Shown: positions 1 to 11,566, numbered from the stretch's first letter. The stretch: 64,000 nt of DNA from Acidimicrobiales bacterium (GCA_025351385.1 JANXWA010000006.1:1-64000); one strand, 5' to 3'. The notes: generated by a model from the sequence alone, not told the origin. Made by a program: numbers and translations.

Positions 1-103
1 CGCCGGAGGCGGGACGTCGACGTTCTCCAAATGGGGCCAGCACGTCACGGTGACCGCACCGAAGTCGTCCTCGATTGTCACCTACAAGAGCGTCTTCGGC
101 TGA
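1..103 (+). CDS. 3' end of an unidentified protein gene
   Basis: An open frame enters from the left edge and stops at TGA 101-103, giving about 33 C-terminal residues rich in Ser, Thr, Val and Gly and ending KSVFG. The composition resembles the beta-rich C-terminus of an exported protein, which would fit the two exported proteins next to it, but no family can be named from this fragment. A strong inverted repeat follows 24 bases downstream, supporting a real gene end here. Confidence 0.5.
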   Translation, partial: AGGGTSTFSKWGQHVTVTAPKSSSIVTYKSVFG

Positions 104-126
104 ACACCTCGCGGCTTAGATAACTG

Positions 127-168
127 GATCGGCCGCACCAAAAGTGTTTCCAGTTGGTGCGGCCGGTC
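127..168. terminator. Terminator-like hairpin between convergent genes
   Basis: GATCGGCCGCACCA pairs with TGGTGCGGCCGGTC (14 bp, one G-T pair) around a 14-base loop. It lies between a plus-strand stop at 103 and a minus-strand stop at 221, so it probably ends transcription from both sides. There is no long T tract. Confidence 0.7.
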
Positions 169-220
169 CTTGATCAGTTTCGATTGCCCGCATTGGCTCT
201 ACTGCGCCAAAGCGTCGTGA

Positions 221-832
221 CTAGTGGTGCAGATGGATCTTCACGCTGATGGCGTCGAGGGTGTCGGGCGTCGAGCCGATGAGGCCTAGTGCGCCGATCT
301 CGCTGCCGACCGTGACGGCACTCAATGTTGACGGCGCTCCGTCAAGGGTGTAGGTGGTTGTCGCGGAGACGTTGACTGTGCGGGTGCTGCTGTGCCATCC
401 GCTGATCGTGATCGTATTGCAAACGATGGTGGTCACTTTGCCCTCGAACTTGGCCAGGTCAATCTCGACGCTGGTCACGGTCTGGGGGGTGGTCGACGTG
501 AGCGTCAGGTCGACGTTCTGACCAACGGCCAGGGCGGCGACGGTTGAAGCCGTCTTGCCCAGGAAGTAGGTCGTCGTCGCGGTGGTCGTGTAAACGACCG
601 GAGTGCCATGGTGGCTCTGGACGGTCACTACGTTGGTGCCGAGTGCGGTGACGGTGCCCTCAATGCGGAGCTGTTGACCGTTGTCGTGACCGGCGTGATG
701 GTCACGGGTGGAGCTATGCCCATGGTGCGATGTCCCAGCGGTTGCGACACCGGCGGTGCCCAGGGCCAGCGCGCCGCAAATGAAAGCCGACGCCGTCCCC
801 CGGATGAATCGATTCGTGTGTGTTGTGTGCAT
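221..832 (-). CDS. Exported DUF5666-like protein with two OB-like repeats
   Basis: Predicted 203-residue secreted protein. The ATG at 832 is preferred over an upstream in-frame start at 877 because it has AAAGG six bases upstream and is followed at once by a signal peptide: basic start, hydrophobic core at about 13-29, and an Ala-Thr-Ala cleavage site near residue 32. A His-rich linker (about 36-52) leads into two similar beta-rich segments, about 55-125 and 128-199. Each begins with a GTVT- or GKVT-type strand and contains a TTTY motif, as in DUF5666 proteins. Function is unknown; the His-rich linker might bind metal. Family assignment is by pattern only. Confidence 0.7.
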   Translation of the reverse strand: MHTTHTNRFIRGTASAFICGALALGTAGVATAGTSHHGHSSTRDHHAGHDNGQQLRIEGTVTALGTNVVTVQSHHGTPVVYTTTATTTYFLGKTASTVAALAVGQNVDLTLTSTTPQTVTSVEIDLAKFEGKVTTIVCNTITISGWHSSTRTVNVSATTTYTLDGAPSTLSAVTVGSEIGALGLIGSTPDTLDAISVKIHLHH

Positions 833-1092
833 GCGTTGCCTTTCGTAGACCTCGGACGGGTTGACCCCGAACACCAACGAGTTTCGTAGACGAACCTGTG
901 AAAGTTATGTGAGCCCACTGTGGATACTCGTAGAAGTGTTCGACGGATCTGTCATCATTTCGTAACACAAATTCGCATCAGGCGATGGAACAGGGCGGAT
1001 GCGACGGTGCCCCTCACATGGTGAACTCGTTCACGAGCGGAGGTGGTCACTTCGAAGCCTGGACCTGCAGTGAATGTCGAGGCCCGCGATCT

Positions 1093-1977
1093 CTACGGCG
1101 CCGTCGGAACGTACTCCGCGATCCAGTCGACCAGCATGGACGCCGGTCGGGTGGGGCAGTCCCTGCCCAACGCGCACATCGTTCGTTGCTCGAGGTCGAG
1201 TCGCATTCGCACTCGAGGGATATGCGATGGAATCAGTATCGAGGCCCAGGCTGAACCATCCACGACGTAGACGATCGACGTTGAGGTCCACACGACGCCG
1301 AACGTGTGCCACTGCATCATGTTGATCCGGACCCTGCGGTGCTCCATCAGGTTCGAGGCGCCAAAGTGCACTGTGGACGAGGTGCCTCCGACTCCCGATC
1401 CGGACTCGTTGAAGTCGATCTCAGGCGGCCACTTGTCGGTGATCGGCCAAAGTAGTTGGACCTCGTTCGCTCCCGGTCCGGTGATACGCGACCGAACGAA
1501 GTAGGCACCGTAGATGCTGCTCAGTCTGCACTGGCAGAGTCCGCCGGTGACCCAGCCGTTCTTGTAAGTGGGATCTCGCCAGGTGTTGAGTCGAAGGAGT
1601 CCACCGCTCACCTTGACGTGACGAGCGTCGAAGTGGGCACCAGGGTCGCCTCCGGGTACCCCGGTGAAGACGCTCCATCCGGCCGGGAATGTATTCACCG
1701 TGAAGTCGTTGACGTAGTTCTGGGTGAAGCCAGGAAGGGCGTTGGCGACGGGCGGTCCGAGCCCGGAGGGCTCGTGAGCGTTGGTGGTACCGGTGGGGTA
1801 GGTGACGGTAGAGATCGACGAAGCGTTGGCTTTCACGAGTGTGAAGGGACCCACCATCGAGAGCGTCAGAATCAACCCCGCCATCGAGCGTCGACTCAAC
1901 GCTCTCTTGCGCGCTTGACCAACCGCTATTGCGGCCGACGAAGAACACGATGAGGTCATAGGCCGACGTTCATCCAT
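1093..1977 (-). CDS. Secreted glycoside hydrolase family 16 (beta-glucanase-like)
   Basis: 294-residue exported protein with a basic N-terminus and hydrophobic helix at about 33-50. The GH16 active-site signature ExDxxE appears as EIDFNE, with E186 the likely nucleophile, D188 the assisting residue and E191 the acid/base. Further GH16 traits are an aromatic NEVQLLWP strand before it and the WHTFGVVW strand ending in VVDG after it. Family members cut beta-1,3 or mixed-linkage glucans and related polymers outside the cell; the exact substrate cannot be read. An alternative in-frame ATG lies at 1959. The gene follows tRNA-Lys on the same strand with no clear ribosome binding site, so the start is uncertain. 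Confidence 0.8.
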   Translation of the reverse strand: MDERRPMTSSCSSSAAIAVGQARKRALSRRSMAGLILTLSMVGPFTLVKANASSISTVTYPTGTTNAHEPSGLGPPVANALPGFTQNYVNDFTVNTFPAGWSVFTGVPGGDPGAHFDARHVKVSGGLLRLNTWRDPTYKNGWVTGGLCQCRLSSIYGAYFVRSRITGPGANEVQLLWPITDKWPPEIDFNESGSGVGGTSSTVHFGASNLMEHRRVRINMMQWHTFGVVWTSTSIVYVVDGSAWASILIPSHIPRVRMRLDLEQRTMCALGRDCPTRPASMLVDWIAEYVPTAP

Positions 1978-1989
1978 TCAACGTTCTCG

Positions 1990-2062
1990 TGCGCCGGCCG
2001 GGACTTGAACCCGGAACCTGTTGATTAAGAGTCAAATGCTCTGCCAATTGAGCTACCGGCGC
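1990..2062 (-). tRNA. tRNA-Lys (CTT)
   Basis: Cloverleaf read on the minus strand: acceptor GCGCCGG/CCGGCGC, D arm GCTC/GAGC, anticodon loop CTCTTAA (anticodon CTT), T arm CCGGG-TTCAAGT-CCCGG, discriminator A, no encoded CCA. The outermost anticodon-stem pair (27-43) is a T-C mismatch, leaving four good pairs. Confidence 0.95.
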
Positions 2063-2101
2063 GTGACGAGTCTATACCGACCCGCGCCGCCGCCCCGGGG
2101 C

Positions 2102-3526
<1,425 letters not shown>

Positions 3527-3595
3527 TGGTTCTCTCCATTCGAACCTCACGCGAGGTACCCATCGCGAAATCTACACGTCGGCGCCGCGACCGGT

Positions 3596-3644
3596 GCCAA
3601 AAAGGAGACCCGCCCGCTCGTGGATGGACCACGAGCGGGCGGGT
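3596..3644 (-). terminator. Intrinsic terminator of tRNA-His
   Basis: A 16-bp perfect stem (3608-3623 with 3629-3644) around a 5-base loop, followed on the minus strand by TCTCCTTTTTGG. This stem plus T tract directly follows tRNA-His. Confidence 0.85.
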
Positions 3645-3653
3645 GCACTTTGG

Positions 3654-3728
3654 GGTGAGCGACGGGGGTCGAACCCGCGGCCTCCAGGACCACAACCTGG
3701 CGCTCTAACCAACTGAGCTACGCCCACC
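3654..3728 (-). tRNA. tRNA-His (GTG)
   Basis: Minus-strand cloverleaf: acceptor GTGGGCG/CGCTCAC, anticodon loop TTGTGGT (anticodon GTG), T arm GCGGG-TTCGACC-CCCGT. An extra 5' G (3728) faces discriminator C (3654), the G-1 identity element specific to tRNA-His. CCA is not encoded. Confidence 0.97.
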
Positions 3729-3802
3729 AAGTCGTTCCAGTATTGCACAGCGCTTCGCGCCCTCGTCAATCGCCGAAGCGCCGTTCGGTACGCTTGGAGA
3801 GA

Positions 3803-3879
3803 GCCCCTGTAGCTCAACTGGATAGAGCGGACGGTTTCTACCCGTCAGGCTGCGGGTTCGACTCCTGCCGGGGGCACCA
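3803..3879 (+). tRNA. tRNA-Arg (TCT)
   Basis: Acceptor GCCCCTG/CGGGGGC, D arm GCTC/GAGC, anticodon arm GACGG-TTTCTAC-CCGTC (anticodon TCT), T arm GCGGG-TTCGACT-CCTGC, discriminator A3876 followed by genomic CCA at 3877-3879. It is the only one of the four tRNAs here whose CCA end is encoded. Confidence 0.96.
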
Positions 3880-3999
3880 CTGGTCAACCATTCGACCATT
3901 GGCGAAGCAAGTCCGTCTGGGCGTGCTTGATATGTTGCGCATCGGATTGATGCGCCGTGGCGCAGGTGGCCAGGGTGTTTCGACGAAGGACGTCCTCCG

Positions 4000-4419
4000 T
4001 CAATGGGACCAGGGACCGATACCACCGAACCGTTGGGGCTTGATGAGGATGACGTGGCCATCGGGCGGATCGTCCATTGGAGGGAAGTTCACGCCGGGCC
4101 CGAGGTAGACCTCGGCCAATCGTTGCAAGAGGTCCGGAGCCCCGCCCTCGACCAGGCGCGCGGTGCCGTAGACGATCAGGTAGTTCGCCAGGCCGACTGC
4201 GTTGGCGCCTTCGGCCTCGATGGTCATCGCCACCCGCGGGTCGCGAGCGATGTTGGCGACCTTGCGACCCCCCATGAGGTGACCGATCACGATCTCGTCG
4301 TTCTCGACGCCGATCCACACGACACTCAGCTGGGGGCTCCCGTCAGGGTTGACCGTCACGAGGTGCGCCAAACGGCCCGAGGTGAGTACGGCGCGGATCT
4401 CCGGGGTGATGGTCGCCAC
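4000..4419 (-). CDS. PPOX-class F420-dependent oxidoreductase
   Basis: 139-residue split-barrel flavin/deazaflavin protein. The GTG start at 4419 follows a very strong GGAGGTAGGT ribosome binding site. Features typical of the PPOX/FDOR family are a short helix and the strand LAHLVTVNPDGSPQLSVVW, the GGRKVANIARDPRVAM segment (phosphate and cofactor contacts) and a closing strand. In actinobacteria this group mostly uses coenzyme F420 rather than FMN, hence the call; the substrate is unknown. A possible -10 (TAACTT, minus strand of 4463-4468) lies upstream. Confidence 0.8.
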   Translation of the reverse strand: MATITPEIRAVLTSGRLAHLVTVNPDGSPQLSVVWIGVENDEIVIGHLMGGRKVANIARDPRVAMTIEAEGANAVGLANYLIVYGTARLVEGGAPDLLQRLAEVYLGPGVNFPPMDDPPDGHVILIKPQRFGGIGPWSH

Positions 4420-4538
4420 GACCTACCTCCTTGCGACGCGCGACGGCTTCGGCGTCGCTTCGAAGTTATCCCCTCGCGGCCCCTCAGGCGCGCTCCGCCA
4501 AGGGCCCGAAGGCCCGTTCGCCGGCGGCGACCGTCATA

Positions 4539-5843
4539 TCAGTGTGGCGCGTGCGGCCGTCGGCCCAGGTCGACGTCATCGGATCGCGAGGTCGTGCGGT
4601 CGGGCGAGCGTTCCGCGAACGAGGCGACGAGGACGGCGAGCGCCGAGAAGAGCAACGCGTTGCGAGCGGTGAAGGCGTAGACGGCGGTCCAGGTCGTCTG
4701 TTGGTGGGGTAGTCGGAAGATGAACCACGGCACCAGCATGGTCACGCCCGCGGCGATTCCCGTGCGGGCGAGGGGACTGCGCAGCCCCAGTTCGAGCGGC
4801 ATCAGGAAGAAGAGCGGGGCGAAGGCGAAGTAGTGGTCCCAGGTCGCGGGAGCGGCGATGACGCTCGCGATCAGGATGAGGACCAGGGCACTCAAGTCGA
4901 ATCCCCGACGCCAGAGCCGTTGCGCGCCGAAGAGAGCGACGACGACCACCACGAGGGCCATCAGGCCGATCTCCTCGGGCGAGTTCAAGAAGCCCGGATG
5001 GAAGGGCGGACGCATGAACAGCGTGTCGATGCTCGAGCTGATGGGCGCCGTGTTGAGGCCGGTCAACTTGTCGAAGTCCTGACCGCCGAGGAGGATCTTG
5101 GTGAAGAACGTCCAGGCGCTCGCTGGCCACAAGAGCCACGCCAGCCCGGTCGTTGCGGCGGTTGTCGCGAGCGCGGTGATGGCCGGGCGCCACTGGCGTC
5201 GTAGCAGCCAGACGACGATGAAGAGGCCGGGATAGATCTTGATCGTGGTGGCCAGCCCGACCAGGACCCCCTTCGAGGGTCCTTGGATCACCAGAATGTC
5301 GAGGACCACCATTACGAGCAGCAACGTGCCCAACTGGCCCCAGGTGAGGCATTCGTAGATGGGTGGCGTGATCGCGGCGGCCCCGACGGCCAACCAGCAC
5401 GAGAGTCCGGCGGTCCACCAGCTGGCGCGGTGGAAGAGGTAGTAGAGGACCCCGGCGAAGGAGCCGGCGAGCGCCGCCAGGCTCGCCACGGTCCATATGA
5501 GCGTCAGATGCTCGGCGGGAACCCATGTGATCGGCCAGAAGAAGAGGATCGCGCCGGGAGGATAGGTGAACGACTGGAAGGCGAAGGGCACGTAGATGTT
5601 GCCCGTCTGCTTGAGGTTCGCCAGATTATTGAGGCGACCATTGAGGTCGGTGAAGCTGAAGTGATAGTGCGTGGTGAAGACCATCGATGTTCCGTGATTG
5701 ACCAGCCAGGCCATTGCCACGAGCGCCACGACGCCCGCGCACGAGACCAGCGCGGCGATAACCGGGGAGGCGTGGAGGCGGGGGGTGGGACCTCGATGGC
5801 GCGACGCGTGTTTAGGGGGATGTCGGGTCGGGGTCCTGGGCAC
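4539..5843 (-). CDS. GT87-type polyprenyl-phosphate mannosyltransferase (DUF2029)
   Basis: 434-residue polytopic membrane protein with about ten hydrophobic helices, fitting glycosyltransferase family 87 (DUF2029), alpha-1,2-mannosyltransferases such as mycobacterial PimE that use polyprenyl-phosphate mannose on the outer face of the membrane. Supporting motifs are FTYPPGAILFFWP in an external loop, the conserved TIKIYPGLF segment and a late TWDHYF motif. The frame is open up to 5939. The GTG at 5843 is preferred because TAGTGT (minus strand of 5851-5856) sits seven bases upstream, as at other leaderless starts in this window; GTG 5852 is an alternative. Acceptor is unknown. Confidence 0.75.
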   Translation of the reverse strand: MPRTPTRHPPKHASRHRGPTPRLHASPVIAALVSCAGVVALVAMAWLVNHGTSMVFTTHYHFSFTDLNGRLNNLANLKQTGNIYVPFAFQSFTYPPGAILFFWPITWVPAEHLTLIWTVASLAALAGSFAGVLYYLFHRASWWTAGLSCWLAVGAAAITPPIYECLTWGQLGTLLLVMVVLDILVIQGPSKGVLVGLATTIKIYPGLFIVVWLLRRQWRPAITALATTAATTGLAWLLWPASAWTFFTKILLGGQDFDKLTGLNTAPISSSIDTLFMRPPFHPGFLNSPEEIGLMALVVVVVALFGAQRLWRRGFDLSALVLILIASVIAAPATWDHYFAFAPLFFLMPLELGLRSPLARTGIAAGVTMLVPWFIFRLPHQQTTWTAVYAFTARNALLFSALAVLVASFAERSPDRTTSRSDDVDLGRRPHAPH

Positions 5844-5850
5844 TGCGCTC

Positions 5851-5856
5851 ACACTA
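5851..5856 (-). promoter_or_regulatory. -10 element of putative leaderless promoter (GT87 gene)
   Basis: TAGTGT on the minus strand, seven bases before the chosen GTG at 5843. No Shine-Dalgarno sequence is present. Confidence 0.45.
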
Positions 5857-5945
5857 ACGAAGGACGGTCGCCAAAGTGGCCCGATCGCGCCGGTCCCGAA
5901 GGAGCGCGGGAGCGGGCGACCGGCTCGACAGCGGTCCAAGAAACG

Positions 5946-6020
5946 TCGGGGCGCCGGGATTCGAACCCGGGACCTCCTGCTCCCAAAGCAGGCGCGCTAA
6001 CCAAGCTGCGCTACGCCCCG
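5946..6020 (-). tRNA. tRNA-Pro (TGG)
   Basis: Minus-strand cloverleaf: acceptor CGGGGCG/CGCCCCG, anticodon arm CCTGC-TTTGGGA-GCAGG (anticodon TGG), T arm CCGGG-TTCGAAT-CCCGG, discriminator A, no encoded CCA. The leading C1-G72 pair is typical of bacterial tRNA-Pro. Confidence 0.97.
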
Positions 6021-6075
6021 TGCCCTCCATCGTTACACATCAGCAAGATTCTCCACGTAGGCGTGTGCGGCTTCG

Positions 6076-6081
6076 TAGGCT
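6076..6081 (+). promoter_or_regulatory. -10 element upstream of the mycothiol-family gene
   Basis: TAGGCT, 25 bases before the ATG at 6106, with GGAGG between. This is the leadered counterpart of the leaderless promoters in this window; no -35 is recognisable. Confidence 0.45.
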
Positions 6082-6105
6082 GCGTGCCAGGAGCTGGAGG
6101 TGACA

Positions 6106-6918
6106 ATGGCCTACGAGTGGATCATCGACGCATTGGAGCAGACGTGGACCTCGATCGACACCCTGCTCCGTCCCCAGCCGCCCGAGGCGTACGATGCGCG
6201 GACGCCGTGCCCCGGTTGGAGCGTGCGCGACGTGCTCAGCCATCTGCTCGGCTTCGAAGAGTTGGTGCGTGGTGCCCCGGTGCCGGAGTTCGTGGGTCCT
6301 TGGCCGGCGCACGTGCGCAATCCGCTCGGTGAGCTCAACGAGGCCTTCGTCGCGGCCCACCGCGGCGAGACCGGTCTCGAGGTCCTCAACCGGTTCCGTG
6401 AGGCGTCGGCGCGATCACTGGAGGCCCTTCGACGACTGGACGAAGCGGCCTGGGACAAGGTCGGCTGGAGCCCCGAGGGAGAGCGGCCCTACCACCGATT
6501 CCAAGAGACCCGGGTCCTCGACAGCTGGATTCACCTCCAGGACATCCGCGACGCACTCTTGCAGCCCGAGGACGACCACGGCGCCGGTGAGGAGATCGTG
6601 ATCAATCGGTTCGAGGGCGTCCTACCCTTCGTGATCGGCAAGAAGGTGAACGCCCCCGAGGGGACTCTCGTCCAGGTCAACCTCGTCGGCCGACTGGCCC
6701 GGACTGTACGAATCGGCGTTGTCGACGGGCGGGCCGTTGCGGTCGAGCACGCAGAGAAGGTCCCGGACCTCGAGGTGACGACTCCTGTGGCTCTGTTCTG
6801 GCGCCGGGGAGCGGGAAGGATCACCGCCCAGGCCTTCCTCTCGGCGTCAGCGACCGAGGTGCGGGGCTCGCGCGAGATGGCCCAATCCTTCGCCGAGGCG
6901 CTCGCCATCATGGTCTAG
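6106..6918 (+). CDS. Maleylpyruvate isomerase family mycothiol-dependent enzyme
   Basis: 270-residue protein with an N-terminal DinB-like four-helix domain. The motif RTPCPGWSVRDVLSHLLGFE (about 34-53) carries the first metal-binding His, and DSWIHLQDIRDAL (about 146-158) the later His/Asp ligands. The C-terminal third is the alpha/beta domain of the family. Homologues use mycothiol, the actinobacterial thiol, in isomerisation, detoxification or thiol transfer; the reaction here is unknown. The ATG at 6106 has GGAGG five bases upstream; a GTG at 6100 overlaps that site and was not chosen. Confidence 0.8.
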   Translation: MAYEWIIDALEQTWTSIDTLLRPQPPEAYDARTPCPGWSVRDVLSHLLGFEELVRGAPVPEFVGPWPAHVRNPLGELNEAFVAAHRGETGLEVLNRFREASARSLEALRRLDEAAWDKVGWSPEGERPYHRFQETRVLDSWIHLQDIRDALLQPEDDHGAGEEIVINRFEGVLPFVIGKKVNAPEGTLVQVNLVGRLARTVRIGVVDGRAVAVEHAEKVPDLEVTTPVALFWRRGAGRITAQAFLSASATEVRGSREMAQSFAEALAIMV

Positions 6919-6937
6919 CGGTTCGCGGTCGAGCCAT

Positions 6938-6943
6938 TAGGCT
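6938..6943 (+). promoter_or_regulatory. -10 element of tig promoter (very short leader)
   Basis: TAGGCT ten bases before the tig ATG at 6954. With the usual 6-8 base spacing to the start of transcription this leaves a leader of only a few bases. Confidence 0.5.
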
Positions 6944-6953
6944 GGCGTCTCTT

Positions 6954-8288
6954 ATGCGAGCAACCACTACCACCCTCGATAACAACCGTGTCAAGCTCTC
7001 CGTGGAGATCGACGACCTCGAGATGAACGAGGCGATCGATGCCGCCGCGGCCACGCTGGCCAAGCAGGTGAGCGTGAAGGGCTTCCGCAAGGGCAAGGTC
7101 CCGAAGAACGTCCTGATCGCCAACATCGGTGGACCGGGGGTGCTGCGCAGCGAAGCCATTCGCGAGTCGATGCCCGATTTCTACGCCCGGGCCGTGGCCG
7201 ATACGCTGATCGATCCCATTGGCCAGCCCGAGATCAACATCACCGAGGGCGAAGAGGGCGGTACGCTCGTCTTTGACGCCGAAGTCGAGGTTCGCCCCGA
7301 AGCGACGATCCGTGGCCAGCGGGAACTTCGCGTCACGATCCCCTCGCCGGTCGTGAACGACGCTGACGTCGACCGCCAGATCGACCAATATCGCGAGACT
7401 GATGCCGTCCTGCGCGACGTGGACCGCCCGATCGTCACCGGCGACTTGGTGACCATGGACATCCACGTCCAGCAGATCGCCACCGACGTCGAGCCACTCG
7501 ACATGAGCGACTTCATGTACACGGTCGGTTCGGGCACGATCACCGAGGGCGTCGACGAGTTGATGCTCGGTCTGAAGGCCGGCGAGGAGATGAAGCTGAA
7601 CGGCAGTGTCGGTGGCGGCGTCACGGCGACCTACGAGATGAAGCTCAAGCAGGTGAAGGAGCGCGAGCTTCCGGAGTTGACCGACGAGTGGGTCGACGAG
7701 AACACCGAGTGGGGAACGATCGAGGGGATGCGCGAGGCGATCATCAGCCAGATGCGTCGGATGAAGATCGTCGAGGCGCAGATGTCCCAGCGCGATGCGA
7801 TGCTCGTCGCGCTCAGCGAGCTCGTCAACGAGGACATCGTGCCCGATGTGCTCGTTGATGAGGAGACCAACGAGCGCCTCCACGACCTGGGCCATCGGCT
7901 CTCCAAGCAGCAGTTGAGCCTCGAGACCTTTCTGCAGGTGACCAACCAGACGGCCGAGGCGCTGCTCGCCACGCTGCGCGTGGACGCGGTGCGCGCGGTG
8001 CGCATCGACCTGGCGATGCGCGCGCTGGTGAAGGCCGAGCAACTCGAGCCGACCGAGGAGGAGATCGATGCGGAGCTGGTCACCACCGCCGAGGCCATGA
8101 GCGTCTCGCCGGACCTGTTGCGCACGAACCTGCGTGAGACGGGACGGGTCGTCACGTTCCACGCGGAGGTCGCCAAGATGAAGGCCTCTCGCTGGCTGAT
8201 GGACAACGTCACGTTCGTGGGTCCCGAAGGTGAGGAAATCGATCGAGAGTTGCTGCGCTCCGACCAGTCCCAAGAACCCGACGCCTAA
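6954..8288 (+). CDS. tig: Trigger factor
   Basis: 444-residue ribosome-associated chaperone with peptidyl-prolyl isomerase activity that receives nascent chains at the exit tunnel. The N-terminal domain (about 1-120) has the L23-docking signature GFRKGKVP at 43-50. An FKBP-like PPIase domain follows at about 150-235, with the typical MYTVGSG and LMLGLKAGEE segments, then a long helical C-terminal arm. Length and domain order are canonical. No Shine-Dalgarno site is visible. It heads the conserved tig-clpP-clpX cluster, coupling nascent-chain folding with ATP-dependent proteolysis. Confidence 0.97.
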   Translation: MRATTTTLDNNRVKLSVEIDDLEMNEAIDAAAATLAKQVSVKGFRKGKVPKNVLIANIGGPGVLRSEAIRESMPDFYARAVADTLIDPIGQPEINITEGEEGGTLVFDAEVEVRPEATIRGQRELRVTIPSPVVNDADVDRQIDQYRETDAVLRDVDRPIVTGDLVTMDIHVQQIATDVEPLDMSDFMYTVGSGTITEGVDELMLGLKAGEEMKLNGSVGGGVTATYEMKLKQVKERELPELTDEWVDENTEWGTIEGMREAIISQMRRMKIVEAQMSQRDAMLVALSELVNEDIVPDVLVDEETNERLHDLGHRLSKQQLSLETFLQVTNQTAEALLATLRVDAVRAVRIDLAMRALVKAEQLEPTEEEIDAELVTTAEAMSVSPDLLRTNLRETGRVVTFHAEVAKMKASRWLMDNVTFVGPEGEEIDRELLRSDQSQEPDA

Positions 8289-8297
8289 GGTAGAGCC

Positions 8298-8906
8298 GTG
8301 AACGACAACTACCGAGCCCAGAACTACCTCGTCCCCACGGTCGTCGAATCGTCGAACCGCGGCGAACGGGCCTACGACCTCTACAGCCGCCTGTTGCGCG
8401 AGCGCATCATCTTTCTCGGCACGCCGATCGATGACACCATCGCAAACCTGATCTGCGCTCAGATGCTCTTCCTCGAGTCCGAGGACCCCGACAAGGACAT
8501 CAACCTTTACATCAACTCACCCGGCGGCGACATCACGGGTCTGCTCGCGATCTACGACACGATGAAGTACATCAAGCCGGCCGTCTCGACCTTCTGCTTC
8601 GGCCAGGCCGCGTCGGCGGCTGCAGTCCTGCTCGGCGCGGGAACCAAGGGCAAGCGCTTCGCACTGCCCCACGCGCGAGTCCTGCTGCACCAGCCGTGGG
8701 GCGGAGTGGGTGGACAGGCATCGGACATCGAGATCCAGGCCCGCGAGATCATCCGGATGAAGGACATGCTCAACTCGATGCTGGCCAATGACACCGGCCA
8801 GTCCGTCGAGCGGATCACGAAGGACACGGACCGCGACTTCATAATCAGCGCTGATGAGGCCGTGGAATACGGACTGATCGACGAAGTTATCTCCGCTCGC
8901 CCCTAG
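8298..8906 (+). CDS. clpP: ATP-dependent Clp protease proteolytic subunit
   Basis: 202-residue serine peptidase subunit of the ClpXP barrel. Catalytic S106 is in the GQAASAAA motif, H131 in ARVLLHQP, and the likely catalytic Asp is D180. The oxyanion-hole strand [10 protein letters not shown] is at 72-81. GTG start nine bases after the tig stop, with a modest AAGGTAG ribosome binding site. It is upstream of clpX, its unfoldase partner. Actinobacteria often carry two clpP genes; only one is in this window, with clpX separated by its own promoter. Confidence 0.97.
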   Translation: MNDNYRAQNYLVPTVVESSNRGERAYDLYSRLLRERIIFLGTPIDDTIANLICAQMLFLESEDPDKDINLYINSPGGDITGLLAIYDTMKYIKPAVSTFCFGQAASAAAVLLGAGTKGKRFALPHARVLLHQPWGGVGGQASDIEIQAREIIRMKDMLNSMLANDTGQSVERITKDTDRDFIISADEAVEYGLIDEVISARP

Positions 8907-8933
8907 GTGCCCAACTTTGAAGCCACCGGCCCG

Positions 8934-8939
8934 TAGGAT
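8934..8939 (+). promoter_or_regulatory. -10 element of clpX promoter
   Basis: TAGGAT, about 33 bases before the clpX GTG; GGAGG lies between. It suggests clpX can be expressed separately from tig-clpP. Confidence 0.45.
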
Positions 8940-8971
8940 GGTCGCGGCGGAGGTCGTGTCGGAGGGAACTC

Positions 8972-10228
<1,257 letters not shown>

Positions 10229-10231
10229 TCC

Positions 10232-11560
10232 GTGCGGTTCACCAAGTACGTAGACGCGTTGGCGTGGCTCGAATCGCACGTCGACTTCGAGCGCGTGGCC
10301 CCCAATCGCCAGTCCGTCCCCACGCTCCAGCCCGTCCTCGACACCCTGGCCCTGCTGGCCGAACCTCAGTCGGACTACCCCTCGATCCACGTGACCGGGA
10401 CCAATGGCAAGGGCACAACGACGACCCTGATTGCCGCGCTGCTTTGCGCGACGGGGCTTCGGGTGGGGGCGTTCACGAGCCCCGACCTCCACGCGGTGAA
10501 CGAGCGCATTGCCGTCAACGGTGAGCCGATCGACGACGAGGAACTCATTGCTCTGTTGAGTCGCCTGGCCGACGTGGAGTCGGTGAGCACCGTCGCCCTC
10601 ACCCGATTCGAACTGCTGACCGTCGCGGCGCTCCTGCACTTCTCGGACGAGGGAGTCGACGTCGCGGTGATCGAGGTTGGAATGGGCGGGACGTGGGACT
10701 CCACCAACGTGATTGACAGCGACGTCGCGGTCCTCACGAACGTGGACCTGGACCACACCGCCGTCCTCGGCTCGACGATCGAAGCCATCGCCGGGGACAA
10801 GGTTGGAATCTTCCGTTCCTCTGGCATCGCCGTCGTGTCGACCACGAACGCAATCGTCGTCGGGACCGCCCAAGCTCGGGCCGCGGCCATCGGGACCACC
10901 CTCTGGCTGCTCGGTGACTCGTTCCAGCTCGAGCGCAATGAACTGGCCTTCGGCGGCCGAGCAATCACGCTCACGACGCCCTTCGAGCGTTACGAGGACG
11001 TGCTGGTGTCCCTTCACGGCATCCATCAAGGCGTCAACGCCGCCACGGCGATCGCCGCCGCCGAGGCCTTTCTCGGCCGAGCGCTGGGCGCCGACGTTGT
11101 CACCACGACGCTCGCCCGGGCGCGCATGCCCGGACGAATGGAGCTCATCTCGCGCAAGCCCATGATCGTGGTGGACGGTGCTCACAATCCGGCCGGCGTG
11201 AAGGCACTCGTCGCCACCCTCGACGGGGCCTTCCACGTCGAGGGCGAACGGCGCTGCGTGATTGGCATGCTGGGCGGACGGGTGGTGGACGACATGGTCG
11301 AGCCGCTCGTCGGTCTCGGCTTCACCGAGTTCCACTGCTGCGCGCCGCACTCACCGCGGGCCCTGCCGGCGAGCGAGGTCGCCGCCGCGGTGCGACGAAT
11401 GGGCGGCGTCGCGTACGAGCATCCGAGCGGAACGATTGCGTTGGCCCACGCGCGAGAGCGTTCGACCGACGAGGATCTCATCGTCGTCGCCGGGAGCCTG
11501 TACCTCGTGGCCGAGGTTCGCGGCGAGGTGATGCGCGTCGTCTCACGGCACTTGGATTGA
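10232..11560 (+). CDS. folC: Folylpolyglutamate synthase / dihydrofolate synthase
   Basis: 442-residue Mur-ligase-type enzyme that adds glutamate to dihydropteroate or folates using ATP. The P-loop is GTNGKGTTT at 56-64. [13 protein letters not shown] matches the folate-binding region of FolC, and [10 protein letters not shown] marks the C-terminal ligase domain. The GTG start lies three bases after the clpX stop, so translation is probably coupled; no separate ribosome binding site is obvious. Whether both activities are present cannot be told by eye. Confidence 0.93.
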   Translation: MRFTKYVDALAWLESHVDFERVAPNRQSVPTLQPVLDTLALLAEPQSDYPSIHVTGTNGKGTTTTLIAALLCATGLRVGAFTSPDLHAVNERIAVNGEPIDDEELIALLSRLADVESVSTVALTRFELLTVAALLHFSDEGVDVAVIEVGMGGTWDSTNVIDSDVAVLTNVDLDHTAVLGSTIEAIAGDKVGIFRSSGIAVVSTTNAIVVGTAQARAAAIGTTLWLLGDSFQLERNELAFGGRAITLTTPFERYEDVLVSLHGIHQGVNAATAIAAAEAFLGRALGADVVTTTLARARMPGRMELISRKPMIVVDGAHNPAGVKALVATLDGAFHVEGERRCVIGMLGGRVVDDMVEPLVGLGFTEFHCCAPHSPRALPASEVAAAVRRMGGVAYEHPSGTIALAHARERSTDEDLIVVAGSLYLVAEVRGEVMRVVSRHLD

Positions 11561-11566
11561 GGCTGG

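Noticed and set aside
3881-3898. TGGTC/GACCA hairpin after tRNA-Arg as a terminator
   Set aside because: Only five pairs and no T tract; too weak to call.
8911-8939. TTGAAG and TAGGAT upstream of clpX as a -35/-10 pair
   Set aside because: Spacing is about 11 bases, too short; only the -10 is kept.
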